Positions 32,040-43,100 of a stretch of 64,000 nucleotides of DNA are shown here, piece by piece. Position numbers and translations under genes: made by a program. Where the stretch lies: positions 1-64,000 of the forward strand of contig MCGO01000076.1 of the NCBI GenBank assembly GCA_002104985.1. The letters run 5' to 3'. How positions within the stretch are numbered: position 1 is the stretch's first letter; each line of letters opens with the position of its first letter. This DNA comes from Rhizoclosmatium globosum. Lineage: Eukaryota > Chytridiomycota > Chytridiomycetes > Chytridiales > Chytriomycetaceae. Below the pieces are notes generated by a model, which saw only the letters and a list, made by a program, of their open reading frames with translations, made no database searches and was not told the DNA's origin.

Positions 32040-33010
32040 TTAAAGAGGCCACGAGACCATTTTTAACCAGGTGTTGGTGATTTAACCGCCCAATCACAGT
32101 CGCTGATGCAGCCAAGACGAGGAGCGTCAAATGAGAAAATTTGGGGGAGTCTTCGATTTTAAGTGTCAGGTGATTATGACGGATTTAGTCGACACCCACT
32201 CCTGTGATTTCATTAGAAATGGCAGTTGAATAAAGTGTATGTGATGTGCTCGAAATCAGACAGCAAACGCGATAGTGAATCGGCGAAGGCAAATAAACAA
32301 CAAGTAACGAAAAAGGTAAATAAACAACAAGTATGCTGAACCTTTACCTCTTGAATCCTCCAACAGCACTCCAGCTCAGCTCCCAAAATTTTCTTATCCT
32401 CTTTTCCAAACTGTCGACTGGAACAAGCATAGTTGGGATGGTGATTTAAACCTCAATTCACAAGATCTCGCTGACACAACAAAAAAGGAGTGTTAAATGA
32501 GAAAATTTGCGGGAGGGTTGAGTTGGGAAGATCAGGTGACAGCGGTTGTGGTTGATGATTGATCGTATCATGAACTTTGTGAAGTATGAAAAGAAAAGAA
32601 AACGCGATGAAAAAGCTAATAAAAATAAGTTGAAGAAACAAGATTGACTGCTTAAACTTTCCTAACCCGAATATTACGATCACCATTTGAGCTTCCCTTT
32701 GCGCTTTTTCGTATTCCAACTGTCGACTAAAACCACCTCAAGTCAGGCCAGATTTTGGTGATTTAAGGTCAATTCACAAGATCTCGCCGAGAAAGTCAAA
32801 AGCGAGGAGTGTCAAATGGGAAAATTTTGAGTTTTGAATGTCAGGTGATGACGGTGTTAGTTGATCAGTGGAGAGTGATATGATGATTGAACGCAGTCTG
32901 AAGAAACTGGGAAAGTATATTTGACAATAGGTGAAATGAAACAGCAACCACGAATAATATAAGCAAAAGAAACAAACAAGCGTATAACCAGTAAAAACTA
33001 AAAAGACGTT
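32040..33010. repeat. three diverged tandem units, about 320-365 bp each
   Basis: The landmark GGTGATTTAA recurs at 32076, 32440 and 32757, each followed at a similar distance by GGAGTGTCAAATGAGAAAATTT-like blocks (about 32120, 32485, 32804) and then GTCAGGTGAT. Copies 2 and 3 are also preceded by CCAAACTGTCGACT-like sequence and share TCAATTCACAAGATCTCGC. Within unit 1, AAATAAACAACAAGTA occurs twice (about 32290 and 32320). The block lies between the glucoamylase promoter and the 3' end of the next C2H2 gene. Short open frames in the units are not convincing genes. Confidence 0.75.
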
Positions 33011-33021
33011 TCTTCGCAAAA

Positions 33022-34550
33022 TCACGCCAACACAGTCCCACCAGCTTCCTCATCTTCTCCCTCATGATCGAACGTCAAGAATGCATCTTCCATTTCCTGT
33101 TCATGAGTTTTCTGTTCCTTCGTTTGTTGCTGTTCCATCAATAACTCTTGGATGAGAGTTGGCTGAATGGTTGCTTGGAGATTTGGTGACGAAGGAGCAG
33201 CAGATGTGGTGCCACTAACGGCCACACTGCCTTCATCCGGTGGAGTCACGAGTCCCATCTCCGTCTTAACGGCGGCGTCTTCATCGTCTTCTTCGTCGTC
33301 ACCGCCTTCCAATTTCACACGCTTCTGTTGCTGCTGCCGAGTACTCTGCCGACGAGTTGTGATTCCTCCAACATTGGAACTTCCCGACGTGCCCTTCTTC
33401 TTCCTTTTTCTGCCACCAGAATCCCCACCATCTTCTTCACCCTTTCCATTATTAAACAAACACCTCCGTTCATGAGCCTTCACTTGTCCGGGAAACTGAA
33501 ACGACTGTGTACAGTCCGGCGCAAAAGGACAAGGGAAAGGATACGTGCCAGAGTGTCTTAACGTATGTTGCTTGAAGTCTGCAGCAGTTTTGAACCCGAG
33601 ATCACATTCGTCACAGTGGAAGGGGTGGGCACCAGTATGCGTGATTGTATGCAACCGAAGAGCTTTAGGTTGCGTGAAGGAAGCGTTGCAGATTGTGCAT
33701 GGGTATGGTCGTTCCCCGGAATGAGAATAAGCATCTGTGAAAGAAATGTTGATATGAAAGGTGAGCTCAATCGTGATTAGAATGGAAGGGGGATAGTGGA
33801 GAGTTGGAATGACACATACGATGCTTCAAGTCTTCTCGGCGTGCAAAAGCAGCGGTGCAACCTTGTTCGGGACAAACATGTGGCTTTTCGCCCGTGTGAG
33901 TGAGGATATGGCGTTTGAGGTGGACGGATTGGGAGAAGCCTTGCGAGCAAAAGTTGCAAATGTATGGTCGTTCGCCCGTGTGAATTCGAACTGTTAGGAT
34001 GAAAGTTAGATAAAGAGAGAATGATGTCATGAGTATGTAGGTGGATCAGGGAGAACGAACCATGTTTCTTGAGGTGATCAGCACGAGTGAAAGCAAGGCC
34101 GCAATGCAAGCATTGAAAGGGAGTATCATCCGAATGCCGTTTCAAGTGTCTATTTAAGCCCTATTGATAGGTAGTAGGTTTAGCTAACCAAGGCTGCAAG
34201 CGGAAGGGGCACGCAGTCCCAAAAGCAACACCAACCGCCTTCTGTCTGAATCTACTCCCGCACGTCAAGCATTCGTACAACTCCGCATCGCCGTCCTTGA
34301 CAACGACCGAAGTACTAATTTGAACCTTTTGTGGCTGAGCCAGTTCGGCGGACGAAGCGGCGACGGCGGCAGAGGCAAAGTCGAGGGCGAATGTTGCGCT
34401 TTGGCCGAGCGATTCGAGCGCAAAGTTGATGTCGAATTCGAGTGGCGCAACTGAAGACACCGACGAAGAAGACGCTGTAAAGAGTGGCGCGAGGAGAAGG
34501 TTGCTGTCGTCGAGGGTGGATTGGATGGCGGGAGGGGTGGGTGTGCTCAT
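33022..34550 (-). CDS. C2H2 zinc-finger transcription factor, about seven fingers
   Basis: The start ATG (34550) gives an Ala/Ser-rich N-terminus. Fingers follow in order: [10 protein letters not shown] (split by an intron), [96 protein letters not shown] and a degenerate [13 protein letters not shown] finger. TGERP linkers join the core fingers. A basic stretch (RKRKKKG) and a Gln/Glu-rich tail, possibly an activation domain, end at 33022. Introns lie near 34000-34060, 33740-33820 and 34140-34200. It resembles TFIIIA-like arrays in finger number, but I do not assign that identity. Confidence 0.75.
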
Positions 34551-34625
34551 TCTGGGCCGCTTTCTCTTTCTTTCTCTGCAAATAATTGATACGGGTATAA
34601 TTAATACTTTATTATTTAATGATTT

Positions 34626-35302
34626 TCATTCATCGGATTGCTTGCGGATACATCGTCGATTGAGTCGTTGGTGCCGGAGCATTGCATCCTTTCTGTTTCA
34701 TGTTCAGAGACATAAGAAGGAGAACCCAGTCGCTTACCTCTTGAACTTGACTAAACACTTGTCGCATTCAAAGGACCCGCTTTCATGGATTGTTGCATGC
34801 CGTTTGAAGTCGTGTTTCCTGGTAAACTAGAGCCACACGTTTGGTTAGTGCCAATGCCAGCATGAACAAGCCCACGTACCTCTCGCGAACAGATTCCACA
34901 CGTAAAAGGTTTTAAAGAAGGATGAGTCTGTTGTCGGCGAGGAGGACTTGTTGAGGTTGTGGACAGGGAAGAAGAAGGAGAGTTTTGGGTTGTCTCAGCC
35001 TCCGCCACCAACTCCAGACCCTGTCGCTGCTCCTGCCCAACTTGAACTGGCAGATATTCAGACATTTCTGCAGCTATCCGGAGCAAGTCCAGCACATTCG
35101 CAGGCTGTCCGGCGGCCTCGCTAGGCTCGTGTGGCTGTGCAGGAGGTGTTGGCTCTTGCTTGATGCTGCTGCCCTTTGCTTTCCATGAGGCTGCTCCTGC
35201 GTGAGATTCCTGGGTGGCAACAGTATCTACGAATAACCTCGGCGATGTCCGTAGATTATTTGATGAAGACTTGGCTGGAGAGGCTGCCTGGTGCGATATC
35301 AT
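34626..35302 (-). CDS. C2H2 protein with two C-terminal fingers
   Basis: From ATG 35302 the first about 145 residues are Ser/Pro/Gln-rich and probably disordered. Two fingers end the protein: FTCGICSREF-TRKHDFKRHATIH, joined across an intron (acceptor TCTAG near 34822), and FECDKCLVKFKRKDAMLRHQ-xxxxxC, joined across a 46-bp intron (about 34690-34736), of C2HC type. The last residues are RKQSDE. The frame is open upstream to 35500, but that part overlaps the divergent dynein chain gene, so I prefer 35302. Terminal finger pairs of this kind are common in fungal regulators. Confidence 0.65.
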
Positions 35303-35420
35303 TTCAATTCTCCTTCTTTTTTGGCCACACACACGCCGCCAAATACCCACTTTGGAAATAAATCGAAGTGCCATAAAACTATCATCCATATTTATTTTCG
35401 GGAAAGTTTCTTTTACGAAA

Positions 35421-37381
35421 ATGTTTGTTGATGTTGTACCCAAACCTGTAAACGCCCCATCCACCTGGCGAAGCTCCACAAAAGCTACAGGCTTTGCCAA
35501 TGACGCGACTCAAACTGATCGAATCACTTTTGAAGATCATGGCGGAATGTCTGTGCGTCATGCGGAGAAGGAGGTTAGATTGAAGTCCCTTAAGGTTACA
35601 GCTGTCAATTTACCATCCTGTCGTCCACAGATCCAAACTGATGATACTCGTCAACGATCTTTGAAACTACTGCAGAAATATAACCATGAGAGTTTAATGG
35701 CCTTCTTGTCGCGTACAGAATCTATTATGTCTGCAGAGCTCATGAAGAATATTAAATCCACCGCGTTTGATGGTCCGTTCTCTATAATTTCATAAGTGCC
35801 CTATACTCAATGAAGTAATTAGGATATTCGGTCCGCTGGGATGACAGCGTTGACACAGTCTCCTGCCTCCACACCCTTTCACACGCCCAACGCGAAGAAG
35901 ACCTCTCATGCATTCAAATCGCATGGAACAAAACCGGAACAATGATTGGCGTCGCGTAAGTCAGTCCCCCTTCTGGCCATTCTCCTTTCTCTCTAAAACT
36001 CAATTAAAAAAGGTACGGCCACAAAGACCATGACAGCTGGTGCACCCACAAAGGCCATTTCTGTGCCTGGTCTCTAACAGTCCGCTCTCTAACCCCAGAG
36101 ACAGCCTCCTTCGCCGTCGAAACGACAACCTGTCTCACGTCTATTGCGTTCCACCCAGAATCACCCAACATTGTCGCGGGAGGAACGTTCCAAGGTGAAG
36201 TCCTTGTATGGAATATGAATGAACGAGATGATCCACTCGTCATGACTTCGCGTGTGAATGAGTGGAGTCACCAAGATCCTGTGGTTAGAGTTAATTGGAG
36301 TCCTGGACAGAGGATTCAGCAATACGATGTATGTCCGCCTTCAGTCTCGCTTTTTAACGAAACAATGAAAAACAGCTCGTGTCAACTGGAACAGACGGCA
36401 GGATCCTTCTCTGGTCACCACACAGCCATGACCTAAAACTCAATAAACCTAAATGTGGGGCCCACCTCTCGACAGTTAATATCCCGCAACAAGCGCTCTC
36501 TACTTTTGAAAACAAAAAGTCGTTTACGTTGGACACACCGATTGGGGTTACTTGTATTACAGGGTTTAAGGAAGATCCGGCGTCGTTTGTAGTGGGAACT
36601 GAACCGGGATTTGTATTCAAGTGCAGTCTTGCGGCAGCACCGGGATTTAACGAGGCAGGGAATGCTGGTGCAAAGAAGGGCGACAAAGGTTTGCATTCGA
36701 TCTTGGTGAAAGTAGATTCATTGTTAACTCGTCATTAAGATGTTAAACTGACGTTCGTGAATGCGATTCAAGCTGCGTTCACGCCGATTCCTCATGTCGG
36801 AGTTGTTACGGGTCTATCAACGTCGCCGTTCATGAGAGACTTGGTCTTATCTTGTGGAAATGATGGTGTCATTCGGATGCTTCATAAAATCAAAGTAAGC
36901 TCTTTATCTTCATCATTAGGAACTATACTTAACATATACATTTAGACAAAAGGAATAATTGCAACATGGCAACCATCAACAACGTGCTCACCATTAACAA
37001 GCATCGCGTTTTCTCCTCACAAAGCAACAGTGTTCGCAGTCGGTAGCGCAGATGGAATGCTCTATTTCTACAACCTCGCGGTAAGACCCAACTTTATCCC
37101 CTACATCTGACTCACTTCACCCTCAGCAAAACAAGCATCTTCCAGTCCTCTCCCTCCCGGCAACCTCCAAAAGCGCCACAAATACAAAACACGTCTCTCC
37201 CGTAACCGACCTCTCATTCAATCCTGCGAACCCAGGGATCGTGGCTGTCGCAGATTCGGATGGGTATCTCCGGATTTTTAAGGTTATTAGTAGCTTATAT
37301 GAATGTGATGGAAGGGAGGAGGCGATTTTGAATCGGGTTTTGTTTTATAGAGGGAGTGGAAAGATTGAAGACGCCGAATAA
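35421..37381 (+). CDS. cytoplasmic dynein-2 intermediate chain, WDR34/DYNC2I2-like
   Basis: Dynein-2 drives retrograde intraflagellar transport, so this gene implies cilia/flagella. The N-terminal helix region carries two IC-type light-chain motifs, ATQTD and IQTD. WD40 repeats follow: SCIQIAWNKTGTMIGVAYG, then HDSWCTHKGHFCAWSL, SIAFHPESPNIVAGGTFQGEVLVWNM, LVSTGTDGRILLWS, FVVGTEPGFVFKCSL, LVLSCGNDGVIRM, SIAFSPHKATVFAVGSADGMLYFYNL and LSFNPANPGIVAVADSDGYLRIF. Blade order and the GEVLVWNMxxxxDPL block match WDR34 closely. About six short introns are all in frame, one at about 36691-36740 splitting KGDK|DVKLTF. Confidence 0.88.
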
Positions 37382-37724
37382 AGCTATACGACTTCAAGTG
37401 TTGTGCTGGAACGCGTTTTCGATGAAAAATAAATATAGAATGAAATAAATAAAGTGGAAACTAAGAGAGAGAAGAAAGAAGTGTTTCATTGGTTGGGAAC
37501 GAATGGAAACAATGGAAGGTGTAGAAAAAGAGAGCTGCAACAAAGGAATCCTCTCTGCTTCAGTCATCCACCCGATTCTATCAAAGACAGCACCAAGCTA
37601 ATACTTCTCTGTACAACGATACAGTCGTCGATTACTATTCAAACAGAGCAATCCGTTCAAACTGTCGACATATCAACTCAAAGGAATAGATCAGACGTCA
37701 TCAAACTAAGTCAATAAGTCGAAT
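37382..37724. other. short intergenic region, WDR34-like to RapGAP
   Basis: The region contains AATAAA signals (about 37427 and 37445) for the dynein chain gene and then the RapGAP 5' flank. No gene or RNA is apparent. Confidence 0.5.
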
Positions 37725-39078
37725 ATGTCAGTAGTAGTCGGAAACTCGGATTTCAGGCCATTACAGAACAATCCAAATGCAAAGATAACTGGAGTCCATG
37801 AAAGTTTATTGCAAGAATGTGAGAAAGATATCATCTGGTACCGGGAAAACTTCTTTGGGAAACGTATGTCGAATCTTTCCATTAATATGCTCGAAACTGG
37901 CTTTTATTGATTCCTGTCCAAAACCAACAGCCCACGACAACTACCTCGCCCTCGAATCAACAAAAGGTCCCCTCGCAATCTCCGTTATTCTCGATGGAAA
38001 CATCTACAAAGCCCTCGTACGTTCCATCGAAGGATCCGAACGCCTCACAGTTGAAGCAAGTGCAGTCCACCAATCCGCACACAGAAGACTCCTCAAACTT
38101 GGACCGAAACTCGAGAATTTGATGAGCGCGTTTTCGACGGGGATTCCGGCACGATCTTTGACTCTTGTTAAGGCTCCTGCGCTTGCTAATGAGCTTTTGT
38201 CGATGGAGGAGCGGCAGGTGATTCGGAGTTATAAGTTTGGGGTTGCGTATTGTATGGCTGGGCAGACTACTGAGGCGGAGATGATGTCGAATCGTCATGG
38301 TTTGTTTATTACGTTATAAGTGAAACTAGTTGGGTTTACTTTTCTTTGGCTTTTTAGAAACTGCGTCGCCAGCGTTCAAGTCATTCTTGTCATTTTTGGG
38401 TGAAACAATTGAGTTGCGGGGATGGAAAGGGTACAGAGCCGGTCTTGACGTTTCAGGAAGTACGTGATATTCACGTTTAGCGAATTTGAGCTAATGGAAT
38501 CGAATAGCAAATCAAACTGGTACTCACGGTGTATATACTAAATGGCAAGGATATGAAATCATGTTCCACGTTTCAACGCTCCTACCATACAACGAAAAGG
38601 ATAAACAACAGGTTTAGTTGATTTTTAATATATCGTCAAAAAGCTTAGCATCGAAACAATAACAGCTCGAACGAAAGCGTCACCTTGGAAATGATATCGT
38701 AGTCATCGTATTTCAAGACACAGACGAACCATTCCAATTATCAACAATATCATCACACCAAAACCACATTCTCGCGTTCGTAAGACCTGAAGGTGACGGA
38801 TATAGGTGAATTCTATTTTATTTTGAGATGAGGGGATTTTGACACGTTTCTTGATTCTTGATAGGTTTGTATGTGCTGTCAAACAAGGAGTCCCAGTCTT
38901 CACACCCGAAATCCCGGATCCACCAGTTTTTGGAAAAGATGCCGTCTCTCGAGACTTTTTCTTACATACCCTAGTGAATGGAGAAAGAGCATCGTATAAA
39001 AGTGCTTCATTTGCACCAAAGATTTCGCGTACTCGTAGTGTATTACTGTGCGATGTTGCTAGCAAGCATATTAAGTGA
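37725..39078 (+). CDS. Rap/Ran GTPase-activating protein (RapGAP domain)
   Basis: RapGAP proteins switch off Rap/Rheb-type small GTPases using a catalytic Asn. Five or six exons encode about 350 residues covering a stand-alone domain: [18 protein letters not shown] at the N-terminal dimerisation half, then [37 protein letters not shown], the catalytic helix [16 protein letters not shown] (Asn thumb present) and the closing strand region [15 protein letters not shown]. Introns such as 37867-37928 use GTATGT donors. No GoLoco or PDZ domain is seen. The likely substrate is a Rap1/Bud1-like or Ras-like GTPase. Confidence 0.88.
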
Positions 39079-39335
39079 TTGACGATTGCAATGCTGGTGG
39101 ATAAGGTCCTGTTGTTACTCATTCGTAAGAGTATCGTTTCCTCCACCCTTTTTTCTTCACTATTTATGTTTTTTAAGAGTTATTTCATTTTGATAAATAA
39201 AAGGGCTAAAGCATATGTAGTTGAGAACTATCATCGTTTATGTTTGAGAAATGTTTTCCGAAATCTAGAATACTCTCAAAACGAACGTCTTCTATATTCA
39301 CATAATATTCACCACAAACAGAACAAGAAAATCAC

Positions 39336-40874
39336 TCAAAAACGAATCCCAGAAACCTCCTTTTTCAAATCCTCACGATAATCGTAACTCAACATTGCAT
39401 CATTCGAAGTTGTCAAACCAAAAATCAACTTCATCACTAATCTGTTTAGCCAATCGATAAGTTCGCTCTTGGCTGTAAACCTAGACGCCATACTTCTTGC
39501 TAAACCCGAACAAAGGTGCGCGCGAGGCAGCCGAATTTTGTTATATACTTCCAAGCCCTTCTTAAACTCTGCTGGGTTATTAAAGTGACCAAGAATGTCA
39601 CCCAAAGAAGCTGCATCCTCAATGGCTTGGTTCACGCCCTGCCCATATGTCGGAGTAGTTCCATGAGCAGCATCTCCAATAAGAATAACACGTCCTTTAA
39701 CAAGAGTAGTCAAGTTAGGCAAGTCATACACGTTCACAGGAGTAATTCGCTTTGCATTCTTAATAGTAGTAACAGCACGTTGCGGAACACCCCATTCCTC
39801 AAGGGTCTTAGCAAGCGACGCCGCTTCTTTCGGGAGGTCGGTGTAAGGTCTCCAGTCAGGATCTTCGTCAAGGTTCGAAGGTGGATAACAGTCGAGAGCG
39901 TAGAAAGTGGCCATTTTTGCTCCGTTTTTGGCACAGACAACAACGCGACCTTTCACTGGGGCCATATAGCATTGCATTGGGTAGTCAAAGTCGACAAGGG
40001 TTCCGTCAGGACGAGTTCCGCGTTCAATCACTGTTGTTTTCGGCCTTAATAAACTAAAAAGTTGACATATATAAGCGGGTAAAGAAAATATACCTCCAAT
40101 GTGTCCAACGGCCATGCAAACAGGCTTGGGGGCTTCCGGGAACACCGCAGTTCTAGTCTTAGAATGAATTCCATCAGCCGCCACAACCAAATCAGCCACA
40201 GTGTTAGTCCCGTCTTCAAACTCAATCACAACTCCATCCTCGTTTTCAGTTACAGACTTGAGCTTCTTTCGGATAACGGTTTTGATCCCGGCTTTATGCA
40301 CTTCTTTGATCAAGACAGAGTGGAACTCCGACCGGATGACGGTGAGCGGCGGGATCTCGTTGGGTGCTGTGACGGCATTCTTCCGGATGATGGGATCCTT
40401 TGGGTTTGTAATGATGGGGCAAATTTAAGGGGAGTGATAGAGCAGTGAGGCGCGTGTGGGAGACAAACAAGACGCCGGAACAAGAAATAACACTCACAGA
40501 TCCATCAATCTTCATAAAGTGGAAAGTCTTGGGTGCTTCTCCAGTCCGCAGCGTCTCTACGGCGTCCAGAAGTCCCACATTTTGAAGGGCACGTAAGCCA
40601 TTGCTATACAAGGACAGACCTCCACCAGTCTCGCCGAATTCGATCGTCTGGTCGTCGTTCTTGCCTTTTGATTGGAGGACTGCGACAGGATCGATTTTGT
40701 CATAGAGCGTGACCTAGATGGTTTAAGAGGTATCTGTTAGTATCTGAATTGGAGGACTGATAAGAAAGTGGATTTCGGGCTGGAGGGGGTATGTACGTTG
40801 TATCCTTTCTGTTTCAAGGCGATAGCAGCAACGGCACCTGCTGGGCCAGCTCCGATGATGGCAACTGTTGGCAT
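39336..40874 (-). CDS. FAD-dependent monooxygenase, salicylate-hydroxylase-like
   Basis: This is a class A flavin monooxygenase that uses FAD and NAD(P)H to hydroxylate an aromatic or related substrate. ATG 40874 puts the dinucleotide fold (VAIIGAGPAGAVAAIAL) at residue 4; an in-frame ATG at 40919 is an alternative. A DG motif (VVAADGIHSKTR) and the second FAD motif (GRVILIGDAAHGTTPTYGQGVN) are present. Introns lie at about 40712-40790 and 40400-40499. The segment near 40035-40090 stays open and may be a retained 3n intron. The C-terminus is hydrophobic/amphipathic and ends with YREDLKKEVSG. The substrate is unknown. Confidence 0.82.
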
Positions 40875-41266
40875 TTCTGGGAATTTTTTGGTGGGTGGAG
40901 GGTGGAGATCGCCTTCCAAGACACGCGACCAGAAAGAGATGGAGATTGTGCGAATTTGAATTCAAACCATTCCAATGCTTGTTCAAACCAACGAACAGAA
41001 ATACCATGTTATATGCGTTACTCATATTTACATATATAGTTGGTTATTTTGAAAACCAATTTTAACTTACCAAGTGAGAATTAAGTAGAAACCCTTATCC
41101 CTTCCGCTTTCGAGAAAGGAAACGATATCCATGAATATTTAATCTATCTTAACAACTTATCGAATGTTTTCGTGACTCATACTTAAGCACTCCCATGTGG
41201 AATCCGCATAAATCGTGGAGGAAACCATTCAGGCAGAATACCAAAGCATAACCATCCACGAAAAGC
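40875..41266. promoter_or_regulatory. divergent promoter region, FAD monooxygenase / 239-aa gene
   Basis: About 390 bp of AT-rich DNA separate the divergent starts. It holds CATATTTACATATATAG (about 41025-41040) as a possible TATA for the minus gene. No repeats or RNA genes are seen. Confidence 0.45.
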
Positions 41267-41986
41267 ATGACCACCCAACCTCAACAACCAGCTTCCGGCC
41301 GCTGGCTCTTCATACCCTCCGATATTCCCGCAGACACAATCGATGAAACAATATCCCTTGGCTACTCCGACTTCTTCATCTCAGAGTTAACATCCGACTC
41401 CGAAGACTCCGAAACCGGCGTGAAACTCACTCTCGCTCAGCGCCGTGCGCGTCACCAAGAGAAACGTGCTGCACGCAAGAATAAGTGGAAGCCGACGAGT
41501 AAACCTGATGTTCCGTTACCGCTGTCTCCTCCACCGCAACCACCTGCGTTGTCTGATGATGAAATCAAGAGGATTAAGACGCATGATACGGTGCAAGGGT
41601 TGATTGAATCTTTGCGGTTGCTGAATGTACGGATGGAGGGGTTGCTTACAACAAACCTTTCCGAGGATGCAGAGTTGAAGACAACGCAGATTGAGGCTGT
41701 TAGTACTGCGATAAGCAGTGCAACTTTCGTTTTGGATTCGATGGATTCTGGTGCGGGGGATTCTGGAGATGAAAGCGTTGCAGTTACAGTCGCTGGGGAG
41801 ACGGCGGAGACGAGAGCCGGCAAGCTAGGAGTACTGGCGGATCGTATTAAACTATATTCAGAGAAGTTGAGGGATCAGAGTGGAAGTGGTGAAATTGTTG
41901 CTTCCCGGGCTGAGAAGCACAAGGGTCGTAAGATTGACACTGCGATTCGCAGAGTCGAGAGGGAAATCAAGAAGGCGGGAATGTAA
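41267..41986 (+). CDS. hypothetical protein, 239 residues, acidic/basic with helical C-terminus
   Basis: A single exon with clean codon usage. Residues 10-50 hold an acidic segment (FFISELTSDSEDSE), residues 55-75 a basic run (RRARHQEKRAARKNKWK), then a Pro-rich linker (about 78-95). The C-terminal half is predicted helical, with heptad-like Leu/Ile spacing and a final basic helix (RRVEREIKKAGM). There are no transmembrane helices or Cys motifs. I do not recognise the family. It could be a nuclear or ribosome-biogenesis-associated protein, but that is a guess from composition. Confidence 0.7.
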   Translation: MTTQPQQPASGRWLFIPSDIPADTIDETISLGYSDFFISELTSDSEDSETGVKLTLAQRRARHQEKRAARKNKWKPTSKPDVPLPLSPPPQPPALSDDEIKRIKTHDTVQGLIESLRLLNVRMEGLLTTNLSEDAELKTTQIEAVSTAISSATFVLDSMDSGAGDSGDESVAVTVAGETAETRAGKLGVLADRIKLYSEKLRDQSGSGEIVASRAEKHKGRKIDTAIRRVEREIKKAGM

Positions 41987-42519
41987 AGAGCTCGCTGTAA
42001 ATGTTGTTATATCTGCCATTTATCTTCAAAGTTTTAATAAAACACTTTCATGAAACTGTGAACCAAACCTATTGAGCAAAGCGTAGTCCTTGTAGCGAGT
42101 ATCACGATGATTCTTAGTCTACATCCTGCACAAGGTTATAGCTCTAAATAACCTGCAGAGATCCATAGCGTCATAAATTTCGCATGTATCCGTTTCTCCA
42201 TTCAAAAGGATTAAGAGGGTGTGAGAGGTCTCATTTAGTATCATAGTAGTGAGTAAGTTGTGAACGGAGACCAACCTCAAAAAGCAATCAGCTTCAAGGC
42301 GAAAAAGCTCCACAGGTGTGCCATCATTATTTGTATTAATAATTTGAAACCTCAAACCAAACCGACTCAGCTTAAAGTCCCACCCAGACTAACAATTGCA
42401 TCCAACAAATACATAAAAAAATACTTTAAATAGTGAGAACAAAGTTAGTAAGTTCGTTTAACTCCAATTTTGAGTACCATTTGGGCTTAAGTTTTTTGAT
42501 ACCCCTTATCAACGTCCAG
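41987..42519. other. intergenic region with a weak minus-strand frame
   Basis: The region contains an AATAAA (about 42037) ending the 239-residue gene. On the minus strand 42119-42380 is open and could encode a fragment containing GTPVELFRLEADCFLRLVS and ICEIYDAM-like segments, but it has no ATG at a sensible place and no partner exon. I regard it as a possible relic. Confidence 0.35.
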
Positions 42520-42591
42520 TGTTGTATAGTGTAGTGGTTATCACCCGGGTTTCTGATACCCGTAACCCCGGTTCGAATCCGGGTACGACCT
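42520..42591 (+). tRNA. tRNA-Gln (anticodon CTG)
   Basis: The 72-nt cloverleaf has a D arm TAGTGTAGTGGTTATCA, an anticodon stem CGGGT/ACCCG with loop TTCTGAT (anticodon CTG), and a T arm CCCCGGTTCGAATCCGGGG-like stem-loop with a standard B box GGTTCGAATCC. There is no intron. The acceptor stem pairs at 2-7 with 66-71; position 1 is T opposite C72, a mismatch where G1 would be expected. It closely resembles yeast tRNA-Gln. CTG decoding as Gln is standard. Confidence 0.93.
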
Positions 42592-42821
42592 AGTCTTGAT
42601 GCGTTTTGGGGGTAAGGTGTTTGTTGGTTGTTGTCAACTCAAACAACTCACACAACTGCACTGATGCATCGAAAAGGTGTGGGTATTGACAATGTATATA
42701 CAATAGTTTAAGGCGGTGTCTCCAGTGGAAATCTTGGAGGTGGTGCCGTTCCTCGCTTGTGTTTCCGCATAAGTTTGGTTTGGAACAGAAACCGTGAGTT
42801 TATCAAAAATACCTATTTGTG

Positions 42822-43043
42822 ATGGGAACAAGGTTTGATACTGCTGCCGCCACAGTCGCTCTGATTGTCGCAGTGCTGAATGTTTATGGTATCTCATTCA
42901 CCACCATTACAGTAGTGAATCTGGACACGAGCAACGTTCCTTTAGACTATTATTGCTATCCAGGTGCTGATTTCAAAGACTTTGACTGTTCATATTACAG
43001 GGCTCAAGGTCGAAATGAAACCGCATATGGATTATTGTGTTGA
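42822..43043 (+). CDS. small possible secreted or membrane protein, 73 residues
   Basis: From ATG 42822 the product has a hydrophobic segment (about residues 8-28, TVALIVAVLNVYGISFTTI) that could be a signal anchor, then a short Tyr/Cys-containing domain (YYCYPGADFKDFDCSYY) with three Cys and an N-glycosylation site NET. It lies between the tRNA gene and the 3' end of the esterase-like gene. The opposite strand is also partly open, so the call is weak. Confidence 0.35.
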   Translation: MGTRFDTAAATVALIVAVLNVYGISFTTITVVNLDTSNVPLDYYCYPGADFKDFDCSYYRAQGRNETAYGLLC

Positions 43044-43100
43044 AATAGGGAACGAGACGAATTTATTAGCTTCTTTGCTGACATTATTAATATAGTATAT

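Noticed and set aside
32453..33025. Minus-strand open frames of 83-88 residues with hydrophobic stretches
   Set aside because: They are translations of two units of the tandem AT-rich block and share its repeats; no start context, splice partners or conserved motif.
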